Shown: positions 7,445 through 15,354, counted from the first letter of the stretch. The stretch: DNA of 64,000 nt from Thermoanaerobacterium sp. PSU-2 (GCF_002102475.1 NZ_MSQD01000005.1:111799-175798), one strand, 5' to 3'. Made by a program: numbers and translations. The notes: generated by a model from the sequence alone, not told the origin.

Positions 7445-8080
7445 AGTATTTTAATACCTCCTCATTGTATTCTCTATTAATTTGATTTGTAATGTCATTC
7501 AAGTTATTATCATATAATGTCCAATTCATAGATATCGAATTAGTATTCTCAATCATCTCGTTTAGCTTAAAATCTTTTAAATAAAATTCATCATCTCTAT
7601 TGATATTGACCTCATAATTTCGATTATCATATTTGCCAACAATTTTGGCTATTTTCCCTTTATAATTTATACCATATAAAACCAAATGATTCTCTTTATT
7701 AATTTTGATAATACAATCATTATTAAGATTTGTTCCATACCCAAATGATTCGATTTTATATTTGTTGTTTATTCCTTTTTTTAAAATAGCATATCCAGCA
7801 AATTTAAATTTAACTTTTGGTATGCTATAAGAAAAAAGCGTGAATTTAACATTATCTATTGTTATAGTTTTTTCTATATTTATTGAATTTTTTAAAATGT
7901 CTTTTGAAGAATCTGAAATTGTAATCATTTTATTTTGTAATAAAGAGACTTTCTTAATTATAGCATTTCGCTCCGATTCTCTAGTATTGTCAATGTTATA
8001 AGTAATAAAAATAGAAAAATACAAACTTATTGCTGTAACAGCAATAGCAATGCATATTATTATTATTTTTTTCATAAAAT
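7415..8080. repeat. Copy 2 of the 666-bp direct duplication
   Basis: Matches 1541-2206 without gaps. In this copy the downstream gene is intact, so this is more likely the source locus. Confidence 0.9.
7434..8075 (-). CDS. Membrane-anchored protein of unknown function, duplicate copy 2
   Basis: 213 residues from the ATG at 8075, seven bases after GGCGGAGGG; an in-frame ATG at 8126 lies before that ribosome site and inside the upstream gene, so it was not chosen. Sequence and features are as in the copy at 1560-2201: one N-terminal anchor and an Asn/Lys-rich exterior part. It sits in a run of small membrane genes (8589 to 5932) that may form one transcript driven by repeat B. Confidence 0.7.
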   Translation of the reverse strand: MKKIIIICIAIAVTAISLYFSIFITYNIDNTRESERNAIIKKVSLLQNKMITISDSSKDILKNSINIEKTITIDNVKFTLFSYSIPKVKFKFAGYAILKKGINNKYKIESFGYGTNLNNDCIIKINKENHLVLYGINYKGKIAKIVGKYDNRNYEVNINRDDEFYLKDFKLNEMIENTNSISMNWTLYDNNLNDITNQINREYNEEVLKYYGK

Positions 8081-8118
8081 CCCTCCGCCATGCATTATTG
8101 ATGAATAAAAATACACAC

Positions 8119-8589
8119 TTAATCAAATAATTTCACATTTCCAATTTCATCATACCATACTTTATACCCATCTTTGCTACTGCCAGAAAACCAATAAATA
8201 GGTTTGCTATTCATATTTTTATCTTTATAAAATCTGGCATCTATAGACAGTATATAAAATTTGTCTTCTAATTCTTCCATATTACCTTCTTTAATCGCAA
8301 AATCCCTAATTATATGTAAAACATTTAATGCATCTTCTTTTTTACACCTTGAATCAATAATTATAGAAAAATATAAATAAGGTCTGGAATAATAAATTTT
8401 ATATTCGGTAATACAGTTAGATTCATTTAACTTTTCTTTTAATGCTTTTATGGCACTTGTATTAATATTTTCATTATATATATATTTATGACTAATAATA
8501 TATTTTGCACTTATTACAATTAAAATTGATAAAGACAAAATTATTAATACTATTAACGAGATTAGTTTATCTTTATTTATTTTAATCAC
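8119..8589 (-). CDS. Membrane-anchored protein of unknown function
   Basis: 156 residues with one N-terminal membrane segment (LISLIVLIILSLSILIVISAKYI) and an exterior part containing two Cys (ESNCITEYKIYYS, DSRCKKEDALNVL) that could pair. No family recognised. It is the first gene after promoter repeat B, and heads the run of small membrane genes on this strand. Confidence 0.65.
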   Translation of the reverse strand: MIKINKDKLISLIVLIILSLSILIVISAKYIISHKYIYNENINTSAIKALKEKLNESNCITEYKIYYSRPYLYFSIIIDSRCKKEDALNVLHIIRDFAIKEGNMEELEDKFYILSIDARFYKDKNMNSKPIYWFSGSSKDGYKVWYDEIGNVKLFD

Positions 8590-8613
8590 CTCTACATAAC
8601 CCCAAAATCTACC

Positions 8614-8695
8614 TAACTATTTTTTCCTCTCATAAATATAAAACAAATTAAAATAAAATTCGTTACAGTTTTTTATAAAAAATTTTTTAAATCAA
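8614..8695 (-). promoter_or_regulatory. Promoter-like repeat B (CTGTAACGAAAT family)
   Basis: Shares with repeat A the runs TCATAAATATAAAACAA and TTCGTTACAGTTTTTTATAA (plus-strand text), at the same spacing and orientation, and likewise lies just upstream of an exported or membrane protein gene (start 8589). The second TGTAA word of repeat A is degenerate here. Confidence 0.6.
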
Positions 8696-8830
8696 AGTAA
8701 AAATTCATAGATTTTAAAGGAAATTTTTATCAAATCTCGATTTTATAACTTCTAAAAAATGTATACATTTTTTAAACTATATTGTATAATATATAAAAAT
8801 ACAATAATATTTTTGAAGTGGAGGAAAATT

Positions 8831-8989
8831 ATGGTCAATATTATGTATATTTTACAATTCATATATGTTTTACTTTTATTTATCATAATTATTAAAGTTT
8901 TGATGAATGCAGCAAATTATATTGGTGAAAGGTTAAGATTTGGAGAGTTTTTTATGCACTTATTGCATTTACGAAAAGAGAAAAAATAG
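8831..8989 (+). CDS. 52-residue single-span membrane peptide
   Basis: Started at ATG 8831, which follows GGAGG by six bases. One long hydrophobic helix (MYILQFIYVLLLFIIIIKVL) is followed by a basic tail (GERLRFGEFFMHLLHLRKEKK). Nothing identifies a function; small membrane peptides of this shape can be toxins, leader peptides or complex subunits. A candidate promoter TATACA-N17-TATAAT (-10 at 8785-8790) precedes it, and the segment after the -10 is very like that before the YmaF gene at 10003. A strong hairpin follows. Confidence 0.55.
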   Translation: MVNIMYILQFIYVLLLFIIIIKVLMNAANYIGERLRFGEFFMHLLHLRKEKK

Positions 8990-8997
8990 TTTTCATA

Positions 8998-9042
8998 GAA
9001 TTAATAATGGAACCCGACAGTATGAGGTTCCATTATTAATTC
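8998..9042. terminator. 17-bp perfect hairpin
   Basis: GAATTAATAATGGAACC (8998-9014) and its exact complement (9026-9042) enclose an 11-base loop, nine bases after the stop of the small membrane peptide. No long T-run follows, so it may act as a terminator or an mRNA-stabilising structure; it lies between convergent units. Confidence 0.65.
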
Positions 9043-9059
9043 TTAATAGACACTTCATT

Positions 9060-9146
9060 CTATAATATATTGCCATGTGTGTCTATGATGCCTATGTTTA
9101 TAGCTGTCATTATTATTTTTATATCATTGTTCTCTCCAAATAACAT
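9060..9146 (-). pseudogene. Fragment of a duplicated GAF/HTH regulator gene
   Basis: A 28-codon frame (MLFGENNDIKIIMTAINIG... ending THGNIL) reproduces the C-terminus of the regulator at 3741-4568. At DNA level 9056-9131 matches 3737-3812 with three differences in 76 bases. Directly upstream comes repeat C, as if everything between the promoter and the 3' end of the regulator had been deleted. Confidence 0.85.
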
Positions 9147-9200
9147 ACCTATAAAACAGATTACACTGGATTTTGTTACAGTTTTTAAAAATTTTTTATA
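9147..9200 (-). promoter_or_regulatory. Promoter-like repeat C (CTGTAACGAAAT family)
   Basis: On the minus strand CTGTAACAAAATCCAGTGTAAT then GTTTTATAGG; most bases match repeat A across the same 38 positions, and both TGTAA words are kept. It now drives only the regulator fragment. Confidence 0.65.
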
Positions 9201-9201
9201 T

Positions 9202-9897
9202 TTATGGTCCTTGTCCGGGTAGATAGTCACCTTTTCTTGAAGTTATTTTCCAAACTCCATCTTCTTTAGCTAAATTGTAGTAAAATCTCATCGTTCCTCC
9301 CGGAGTAAATATAACTAATTTTTTTGGAGCATTCTTTATATCTTCTTGTAATTTTGCTTTCATTTCCGGCTTCATTTCTTCTTTTTTATCACTTGTTTTG
9401 TATTTGCTAATATCAATACCTTCCGGAACTAATCCTACAGCGGTTGAATGTCCAGTCACATCAGCTATTACAGTCGCTGTATCACCGCTTACATCAACAC
9501 TGATAAAATTTATTTTTTCAACTATATTATTCTTGTCCCTATAATCTTTACTTTCTATTTCAGCTTTAACACCCATTTGTAAAATCTGAATTCTGTCAGC
9601 CAGAATTCCAGACTTTGCACTATAATATTTTTCTGCTTCTGAAACAACCCTTTGGTACATAGCATCTGCAACGTCACTTGGAACATCTATATCTGGTGAA
9701 GTTGTATACGCTTCTGGCAAAATACAAACTGAGGCTTCCATGTTTTCTGCATCACTAATTAATTGTTTTATTTTAATTATATCTTCATTTTTATTTTTAT
9801 CCTGTAAGCCTGTCAATGACATGATTGCAATTACAGCAATCAATAATACTGCCAAGCTTATAAGAATGCTTTCTTTAGTTACTAATTTTTTATTCAT
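9202..9897 (-). CDS. Membrane-anchored protein with NTF2-like exterior part, unknown
   Basis: 231 residues from ATG 9897, after GAGGTG. An N-terminal anchor (ILISLAVLLIAVIAIMSL) precedes a Lys/Asp-rich exterior part. The C-terminal portion (INFISVDVSGDTATVIADV ... MRFYYNLAKEDGVWKITSR) has the strand pattern of NTF2/SnoaL-like or DUF4878-like domains, where a final Trp-Lys-Ile strand is typical. No catalytic residues can be named. Codon use is like the neighbouring island genes. Confidence 0.65.
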   Translation of the reverse strand: MNKKLVTKESILISLAVLLIAVIAIMSLTGLQDKNKNEDIIKIKQLISDAENMEASVCILPEAYTTSPDIDVPSDVADAMYQRVVSEAEKYYSAKSGILADRIQILQMGVKAEIESKDYRDKNNIVEKINFISVDVSGDTATVIADVTGHSTAVGLVPEGIDISKYKTSDKKEEMKPEMKAKLQEDIKNAPKKLVIFTPGGTMRFYYNLAKEDGVWKITSRKGDYLPGQGP

Positions 9898-10002
9898 CAA
9901 TTTACACCTCTCTTAATTTGGTCTTATTGCTTATATATTATCACTATATCACTATCAAACATATAATGTAAAATACAATAATATATTTTGGAGGTATATA
10001 TT

Positions 10003-10302
10003 ATGTCAGATGGAGATAAGCATTACCACGATTATTTTGGTACAACCAGCACAGTGTTAGAGCACAACCATGATTACAAAGGATGTACCAGCTATGCCAT
10101 ACCATATGGCACAAGCCATATACACTATTACTCTGGGTACACGTCTATAGCCAAAAATCATAAACACTATGTAAATGGATACACAGGACCTGCCATAAGG
10201 ACTAAAGATGGCCACGTCCACAAAATGGATGGCAGAACATCTTACGATAAAGACCATTATCATAATTACAGCAATTGCACTTCAAAGCAAATATACAATT
10301 GA
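10003..10302 (+). CDS. YmaF-like His-rich repeat protein
   Basis: 99 residues started at ATG 10003, seven bases after GGAGG; TTG at 9988 precedes the ribosome site and was not used. The whole protein is a run of about five units of roughly 18 residues built on H-x-H-x-x-x-G-x-T, for example EHNHDYKGCTS, SHIHYYSGYTS, NHKHYVNGYTG, GHVHKMDGRTS and DHYHNYSNCTS. This is the pattern of the YmaF family of Bacillus, of unknown function. So many paired His residues suggest metal binding; that is inference. No signal peptide is seen. Confidence 0.8.
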   Translation: MSDGDKHYHDYFGTTSTVLEHNHDYKGCTSYAIPYGTSHIHYYSGYTSIAKNHKHYVNGYTGPAIRTKDGHVHKMDGRTSYDKDHYHNYSNCTSKQIYN

Positions 10303-10305
10303 TAT

Positions 10306-10330
10306 ACTCCCTCTTTTGAGGGAGTTTTTA
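10306..10330 (+). terminator. Rho-independent terminator after ymaF-like gene
   Basis: ACTCCCTC (10306-10313), loop TTTT, GAGGGAGT (10318-10325), then TTTT. Confidence 0.9.
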
Positions 10331-10337
10331 TATTATT

Positions 10338-10353
10338 TGTGAGATATATCACA
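10338..10353. promoter_or_regulatory. TGTGA-N6-TCACA palindrome upstream of asrA
   Basis: TGTGAGATATATCACA is a perfect inverted repeat with the shape of a CRP/FNR-family site. It lies about 24 bases upstream of a TATGAT -10 candidate (10370-10375), near the position used by activators that touch the -35 region. Confidence 0.55.
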
Positions 10354-10381
10354 TAAAAATTTGCGATTTTATGATAAAATT

Positions 10382-10399
10382 TTGTTAAATAAATAACCA
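10382..10399. promoter_or_regulatory. Rex-like operator upstream of asrA
   Basis: TTGTTAAATAAATAACCA resembles the clostridial Rex box TTGTTAA-N4-TTAACAA: the left half is perfect and the right half has five of seven matches. It lies just before the asrA leader, where a bound repressor would block transcription. The same left half and centre occur upstream of echA. Confidence 0.5.
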
Positions 10400-10432
10400 T
10401 TAGTCATGAAAACAGCAATACGAGGTGATATG

Positions 10433-11443
10433 ATGGGTATTGAATTAGATGTAAAAAGTTTTGACGATGCCCTGAAAATATTAAGCAAAGATTACAAAAT
10501 ATTTGCTCCTATAAGGTTAAAAGGAAAAGGTTCATTTTCTGATACTGATCTTGTGACATACGGAGAAATTTCTTCCTATCGAGATATAGAATTAAGCGAA
10601 AAATCAAGGTATTCCCCAAAAGAGGTGATTTACCCTATAACACAAACCCTATTTTACTTTACAGAAGATGAATACAAAGAACCTGAAATTGACGATAAAG
10701 GAATCATCGTCTTTTTAAGACCTTGCGATGCTAACTCATATCTAAAATTAGACAATATTTTTCTAAAAAATGGTCCTTATGAAGATAATTATTACAAAAG
10801 GCTGAGAGATAAAGTCAAGTTCTTTGTCATAGAGTGCACAAAAGGCTTTTCTACTTGTTTCTGTGTGTCAACAGGTTCTAACAAGTTTTTAGATTATGAT
10901 GTTTTTTTCCGGTTTGACAATGACAAGATAACATGCGATGTAAAAAACGACGAGTTTAGCTATGCTTTTTCAGGCAAAGAAGTGGAATTCACTCCAGAAT
11001 TTATAGAAAAAAATGAAATCGAAATTAAATTGCCTGATGTAGACAAAATATCTCGAAATATAGAATATGTATTTAATCATGAATTGTGGGACGAATACAC
11101 GAAAAGATGCATAGCTTGCGGAAGATGTACTGTATCATGTCCTACATGCAGTTGCTTTTCAATGCAAGATATATTTTACAAAGATAACCCTAAATGCGGA
11201 GAGAGAAGGCGGGTATGGGCTAGCTGCATGGTAGATGGATTTACTGATGTGGCAGGAGGTCACAGCTACAGGCAAAAATACGGTGAAAGAATGAGGTTTA
11301 AGGTGATGCACAAGATATACGACTACAAAAAACGCTTTGGCACAACAATGTGCGTAGGATGCGGAAGGTGTGACGATGTATGTCCAGAGTACATTTCATT
11401 TATAAAGATCGTGTCAAAAGTCACTGATGCAGTAGAGAGGTGA
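10433..11443 (+). CDS. asrA: Anaerobic sulfite reductase subunit A
   Basis: 336 residues from the second of two adjacent ATGs (10433), which has the best spacing from GAGG; ATG 10406 lies upstream of that site. The protein is the ferredoxin-like electron-transfer subunit of the AsrABC enzyme, which reduces sulfite to sulfide. Two [4Fe-4S] motifs stand in the C-terminal third: CIACGRCTVSCPTC and, near the end, CVGCGRCDDVC. The N-terminal half carries RPCDANSYLKLDNIF, typical of AsrA and related hydrogenase beta subunits. Subunits B and C follow at 6- and 12-base gaps, so the three form one operon. Confidence 0.93.
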   Translation: MGIELDVKSFDDALKILSKDYKIFAPIRLKGKGSFSDTDLVTYGEISSYRDIELSEKSRYSPKEVIYPITQTLFYFTEDEYKEPEIDDKGIIVFLRPCDANSYLKLDNIFLKNGPYEDNYYKRLRDKVKFFVIECTKGFSTCFCVSTGSNKFLDYDVFFRFDNDKITCDVKNDEFSYAFSGKEVEFTPEFIEKNEIEIKLPDVDKISRNIEYVFNHELWDEYTKRCIACGRCTVSCPTCSCFSMQDIFYKDNPKCGERRRVWASCMVDGFTDVAGGHSYRQKYGERMRFKVMHKIYDYKKRFGTTMCVGCGRCDDVCPEYISFIKIVSKVTDAVER

Positions 11444-11449
11444 ATCAAA

Positions 11450-12241
11450 ATGGCAAATATATATATGCCAAGAAAAGCAGAAATATTGTCTATAATTCCT
11501 CAAACGGATATCGATTATACTTTTAGGCTAAAATCCAATATTATGCCAAAACATGGACAATTTTTACAAGTATCTATACCCAAAATCGGTGAAGCCCCAA
11601 TATCGATAAGCGATTACACTGATGAATACATCGAACTTACCATAAGAAAAGTAGGCACTGTAACAGATGCTATACATGAATTAAAACCGGGAGATTTCTT
11701 GTTTATAAGAGGCCCATATGGCTACGGATTCCCTATTGAAGATTTTAAAGATAAAAATGTAGTGATCGCCGCTGGCGGTACAGGTCTTGCACCTGTCAAA
11801 AGCATAATAAACAGGTATTACAGAAATCCTAAAGAGATAAAAAAACTCAATATTTTGGTAGGTTTTAAATCCCCGAAAGACATACTCTTTGAAGATGAAA
11901 TAAAAAAATGGGGAAAAAGTTTTGATGTCTTATTGACTGTTGACAATGGAGATGAAACGTGGACAGGAAATACAGGTTTAATCACAAAATTTATACCAGA
12001 TTTAAGTATCGAAAGCCCTAATGATACGATCGTAATTGTCGTAGGTCCACCTATGATGATGAAATTTACATGCCTTGAATTTTTAAAGCGAGGTATACCA
12101 GAGGTAAATATATGGGTATCTTTCGAAAGAAAGATGTCATGCGGCATAGGAAAATGTGGCCATTGCAAGATAAATGAAACATACGTTTGCCTTGAAGGTC
12201 CTGTGTTCAACTTTACAAAATCTAAACAACTTCTCGATTAA
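11450..12241 (+). CDS. asrB: Anaerobic sulfite reductase subunit B (flavin reductase)
   Basis: 263 residues. The FAD/NAD(P)-binding fold of the ferredoxin-NADP reductase superfamily is visible: a flavin-binding segment (APISISDYTDE), the nucleotide-binding glycine motif AAGGTGLAPVKS and VGPPMMMKF. The C-terminus carries the iron-sulfur Cys set CGIGKCGHCKI...YVCLEGPVF. Its likely job is to pass electrons from NADH to the other subunits. Length and order agree with clostridial and Salmonella AsrB. Confidence 0.93.
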   Translation: MANIYMPRKAEILSIIPQTDIDYTFRLKSNIMPKHGQFLQVSIPKIGEAPISISDYTDEYIELTIRKVGTVTDAIHELKPGDFLFIRGPYGYGFPIEDFKDKNVVIAAGGTGLAPVKSIINRYYRNPKEIKKLNILVGFKSPKDILFEDEIKKWGKSFDVLLTVDNGDETWTGNTGLITKFIPDLSIESPNDTIVIVVGPPMMMKFTCLEFLKRGIPEVNIWVSFERKMSCGIGKCGHCKINETYVCLEGPVFNFTKSKQLLD

Positions 12242-12253
12242 AGGGGTGAAATA

Positions 12254-13243
12254 ATGATTCTCGATATCGATACAAAACTCTTAAAGAAAAATGCATATAG
12301 AGTGACAAAGCAAAGAGGCATAACAGCTCTTAGAATAAGGGTTCCCGGTGGAGATCTAAATATAAAGTATCTCGACATAATAAAGGAAGTAGCTGAAAAG
12401 TACGGCAATGGAACTGTTCACATTACCACGCGTCAAGGCTTCGAAATACCAGGAATATCAATGGAGAAAATTGACGAGATAAATGAACTTATATCCCCCA
12501 TTATAAGAGGACTTAAAGATGAAGGTGTCCAAATAGAAGATGAAGAAGGAGGATACCCTGCCGCAGGCACAAGAAACGTGTCGGCTTGCATCGGTAATCG
12601 GGTATGCCCATTTGCCAACTACGATACAACAGCACTTGCATTAAAGATAGAAAAGCTAATATACCCTAATGACTATCACGTAAAAATCGCAGTCACTGGT
12701 TGCCCCAATGATTGCATAAAAGCCCACATGCAAGACATAGGCATCATAGGTCAAGTTGAACCAATTTACGATCCATCAAGATGTATCGGGTGTCAAGCAT
12801 GTGTAAAGAACTGTAAAAGAAGAGTGACTGGTGCCCTTACTTTTGAAAACTTCAAAGTCGTAAGGGATCCCAATAGATGCATTGGTTGCGGCGAATGCAT
12901 ATTGAAGTGTCCAACTTCTGCATGGACAAGAGGCGAAAAGTACTATAGACTCGTCATAATGGGTAGAACAGGCAAGAAAAACCCAAGACTGGCGCAGACA
13001 TTTATTGAGTGGGCAGACGAAGAATCTGTGCTAAAAATAATAAAAAACATGTACGACTTTATCGATAAATACATCGACAGAACCTTAGATAAAGAGCATG
13101 TTGGATATATTGTCGATAGGGAAGGATTTAAAAAGTTTAAAGAAGAAGTATTAAAAGACGTCAAACTGCCTAAAAAAGCTAAAGTAGCAAATCATATAGA
13201 TTACACAGGTTATAGATACGAAAGAAATACAATATACGATTAA
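12254..13243 (+). CDS. asrC: Anaerobic sulfite reductase subunit C (siroheme catalytic subunit)
   Basis: 329 residues. The siroheme/[4Fe-4S] catalytic motifs are CIGNRVCPFANYDT and GCPNDCIKAH; two further ferredoxin clusters (CIGCQACVKNC and CIGCGECILKC) follow in the middle. The N-terminus has the nitrite/sulfite-reductase half-domain (HITTRQGFEIPGI). This subunit performs the six-electron reduction of sulfite. It ends in a terminator that overlaps its stop codon. Confidence 0.95.
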   Translation: MILDIDTKLLKKNAYRVTKQRGITALRIRVPGGDLNIKYLDIIKEVAEKYGNGTVHITTRQGFEIPGISMEKIDEINELISPIIRGLKDEGVQIEDEEGGYPAAGTRNVSACIGNRVCPFANYDTTALALKIEKLIYPNDYHVKIAVTGCPNDCIKAHMQDIGIIGQVEPIYDPSRCIGCQACVKNCKRRVTGALTFENFKVVRDPNRCIGCGECILKCPTSAWTRGEKYYRLVIMGRTGKKNPRLAQTFIEWADEESVLKIIKNMYDFIDKYIDRTLDKEHVGYIVDREGFKKFKEEVLKDVKLPKKAKVANHIDYTGYRYERNTIYD

Positions 13244-13272
13244 GATAAGCCACTTACGGCTTATCTTTTTAT
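13243..13272. terminator. Bidirectional terminator between asrC and the radical SAM gene
   Basis: AGATAAGCC (13243-13251), loop ACTTAC, GGCTTATCT (13258-13266), then TTTT. The stop codon of the convergent gene lies within the stem. Confidence 0.85.
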
Positions 13273-14607
13273 CCATTTAGTATTGATATCGCTACTTCCT
13301 TTAAACCTTGATTTTAAATTGCCGACTAAATTGAACACTCCATGTGATAAATTGTAAATAAATCCAATAGCCTTGTCATCAAATTCATAATTGTAGTTTA
13401 AAGAATTCCCTTTATACAAGCCTTTTTCTTTCATATCTCTTTCAATTTCTGTCCCTGCTAATGGCAAGAGTCTACTTACAGGGTAATAGTCAAGCCTTTC
13501 CTTGCCTATCAATTTCACTGCATTATTTATAAAAGAAATGTTTTCGCTAAGCTCTTTAAAATTTATATGCGGATCGAACATGATAAATCCCATAGATATA
13601 TAAAGCTCTAAATCATTTAAAATCTTTAAAGCATTTATATTGTCCTCAACCCTTACATCTTTTTTAAAACGGTCAAGAACTGTTTGCGATCCTGATTCAA
13701 CACCTAAAAATACTCTTTTAAGCCCAGCCTTCTTTAGAATGGAAAAAAGCTCTTTATCTACATCGTTTACTCTGCATTGTATGCTAAAATTGATATTCAT
13801 GCCGCTTCTTATGATTTCCTCGGCTAATCTATATGCCCTTTCATAACTTTTGCCTTTACCGCCTACAAACTCAGCATCGTTGAAAAATAAATTTCTTACA
13901 TTGTATTTTTCATATAGTATTTTTATCTCATCAATGACATTCTCTACGCTTCTTTGCCTATACTTTTGTCCAAACTGGGAAAAAAATGGCCCAACGCTGC
14001 AAAAGCTGCATCTTCCATAGCATCCTCTTGATGTAAGTATTGATGCAAAACCTGACTTCAAGATTACTATCGGAAGCGTATCTCTTTCAGGATATGGCAT
14101 ACTATCAAGGTCATCTATGAGAGGTCTTTTGTCATTTACCTTTAAAGTATCGCCGTCCTTATAAGCTATGCCTTCTATATCCTTCCATTCTTCATCTTTT
14201 AGTATCTTTTTTGCAAGCTCTGTAAAAGTAAGCTCCCCTTCACCTAAAACAACTGTGTCAATCTGAGGGCACTCCATCAATATCTCATCGTATGAAAAAG
14301 TAGGGTATATGCCACCTACAGACAAATGCCCTTTATAACCCGTCTCTTTTATTCTTTTTATGAACCTTAAAGCTTCAATCGCACTATCTTGAAATGGTAT
14401 GCTTACACCTATCAATTTTGGCTTGTCTTGCTTTATATCGTAAATAACATCATCTGGAAATAAATCATAAAGTGGCATGTCCACTATCTTTACACTGATG
14501 TGCTCTTTTCTAAGAAAAGCTGCTATATATGCAAGTCCTAAATGTTCGTATTTATCTTTCATACTTGATGATGGAGGATTTATAAGAAAAACATCGTACT
14601 GCTCCAT
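13261..14607 (-). CDS. B12-binding-domain radical SAM protein
   Basis: 448 residues from ATG 14607 after AAAGGA; an upstream in-frame start at 14664 has no ribosome site. The N-terminal part is a cobalamin-binding fold (FLINPPSSS, KLIGVSIPFQDSAIEAL, VVLGEGELTF). The radical SAM cluster motif is CYGRCSFC, in SRGCYGRCSFCSVGPFF, followed by the SAM-binding LFFNDAEF and FLGVESGSQTVL. Such proteins carry out methylations or rearrangements; the substrate cannot be told. No biosynthetic partner genes are nearby: asrC is convergent and a HAD phosphatase lies 90 bases upstream on the same strand. Confidence 0.85.
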   Translation of the reverse strand: MEQYDVFLINPPSSSMKDKYEHLGLAYIAAFLRKEHISVKIVDMPLYDLFPDDVIYDIKQDKPKLIGVSIPFQDSAIEALRFIKRIKETGYKGHLSVGGIYPTFSYDEILMECPQIDTVVLGEGELTFTELAKKILKDEEWKDIEGIAYKDGDTLKVNDKRPLIDDLDSMPYPERDTLPIVILKSGFASILTSRGCYGRCSFCSVGPFFSQFGQKYRQRSVENVIDEIKILYEKYNVRNLFFNDAEFVGGKGKSYERAYRLAEEIIRSGMNINFSIQCRVNDVDKELFSILKKAGLKRVFLGVESGSQTVLDRFKKDVRVEDNINALKILNDLELYISMGFIMFDPHINFKELSENISFINNAVKLIGKERLDYYPVSRLLPLAGTEIERDMKEKGLYKGNSLNYNYEFDDKAIGFIYNLSHGVFNLVGNLKSRFKGSSDINTKWIKR

Positions 14608-14697
14608 TGTATCAATTCCTTTCAAATTTCCAACAATACACAACAAATATATATTTCTACACAAATCTTAAAAATCCTCCAAGCATATGTAACAATT

Positions 14698-15354
14698 TTA
14701 TATATTTTGCAATTTTTCGTAGTTCAATTCAGAGAATGAACGTATAACCATGTCCGCCATACTTATGTCTTGATCTCCCGAATTAGGATTTATAAATCCC
14801 ACTACTTTCATGCCAGCGCTTTTTGCAGCCAAAACTCCTTTATTTGAGTCCTCTATTACTATGCACCTTTCAGGTGCAATATTAAGTTTTTCTGCCGCAT
14901 AAAGAAAAATATCAGGATATGGCTTACTTCTCTGTACAAAATCACCTGATACAAGCTCGTCAAAATAGCTTTCAAGCTTGAGTCTTTTTACAACAAGTTC
15001 AATTACATCAATAGGTGATGATGAAGCAACTGCAAGTTTCACTTCTCTTGAATACAATTCTTTTACAATTTCGTCTATGCCTTCTATAGGTTTTACTGCA
15101 TCGTCATTTTCTGATATATAGTCAAAATACCTTTTTCTGTCCATCTCAACAAGTTCTTCAACCGTAAGCGGCACATTGCACTTATTCTTTACATATTCCC
15201 ACATATAGTGAGACGTTGTCCCCACAAACGAAATATGCTCATCAAAAGATATATTGGCTCCTATTTCCTTGAAAATCTCTTCTTCCAATTGTATGTGCAG
15301 TGGCTCACTGTCGATTAATACACCATCCATATCAAAAATAACTGCTTCAAACAC
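14698..15354 (-). CDS. HAD-superfamily phosphatase, beta-phosphoglucomutase-like
   Basis: About 218 residues. The HAD motifs are in order: DMDGVLIDSEP (nucleophile Asp and the general-base Asp), ASSSPIDVI (motif II Ser), KPYPDIFL (motif III Lys) and VIEDSNKGVLAAKSAGM (motif IV Asp). The cap domain sits after motif I, the subclass of beta-phosphoglucomutase and sugar-phosphate phosphatases. The GTG at 15354 is eight bases from AAGGAG; the GTG at 15363 is the alternative. Substrate unknown; a hexose or sugar phosphate is plausible. Confidence 0.85.
   Translation of the reverse strand: MFEAVIFDMDGVLIDSEPLHIQLEEEIFKEIGANISFDEHISFVGTTSHYMWEYVKNKCNVPLTVEELVEMDRKRYFDYISENDDAVKPIEGIDEIVKELYSREVKLAVASSSPIDVIELVVKRLKLESYFDELVSGDFVQRSKPYPDIFLYAAEKLNIAPERCIVIEDSNKGVLAAKSAGMKVVGFINPNSGDQDISMADMVIRSFSELNYEKLQNI

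Noticed and set aside
8831..8989. Small membrane peptide as a type I toxin
   Set aside because: No antisense RNA or promoter opposing it can be shown; shape alone is not enough.
9988..10302. TTG start giving a 104-residue YmaF-like protein
   Set aside because: The GGAGG ribosome site lies downstream of that TTG and fits ATG 10003.
13261..14607. Radical SAM protein as part of a peptide-modifying cluster
   Set aside because: No precursor peptide, protease or exporter is adjacent; asrC is a convergent unrelated unit.
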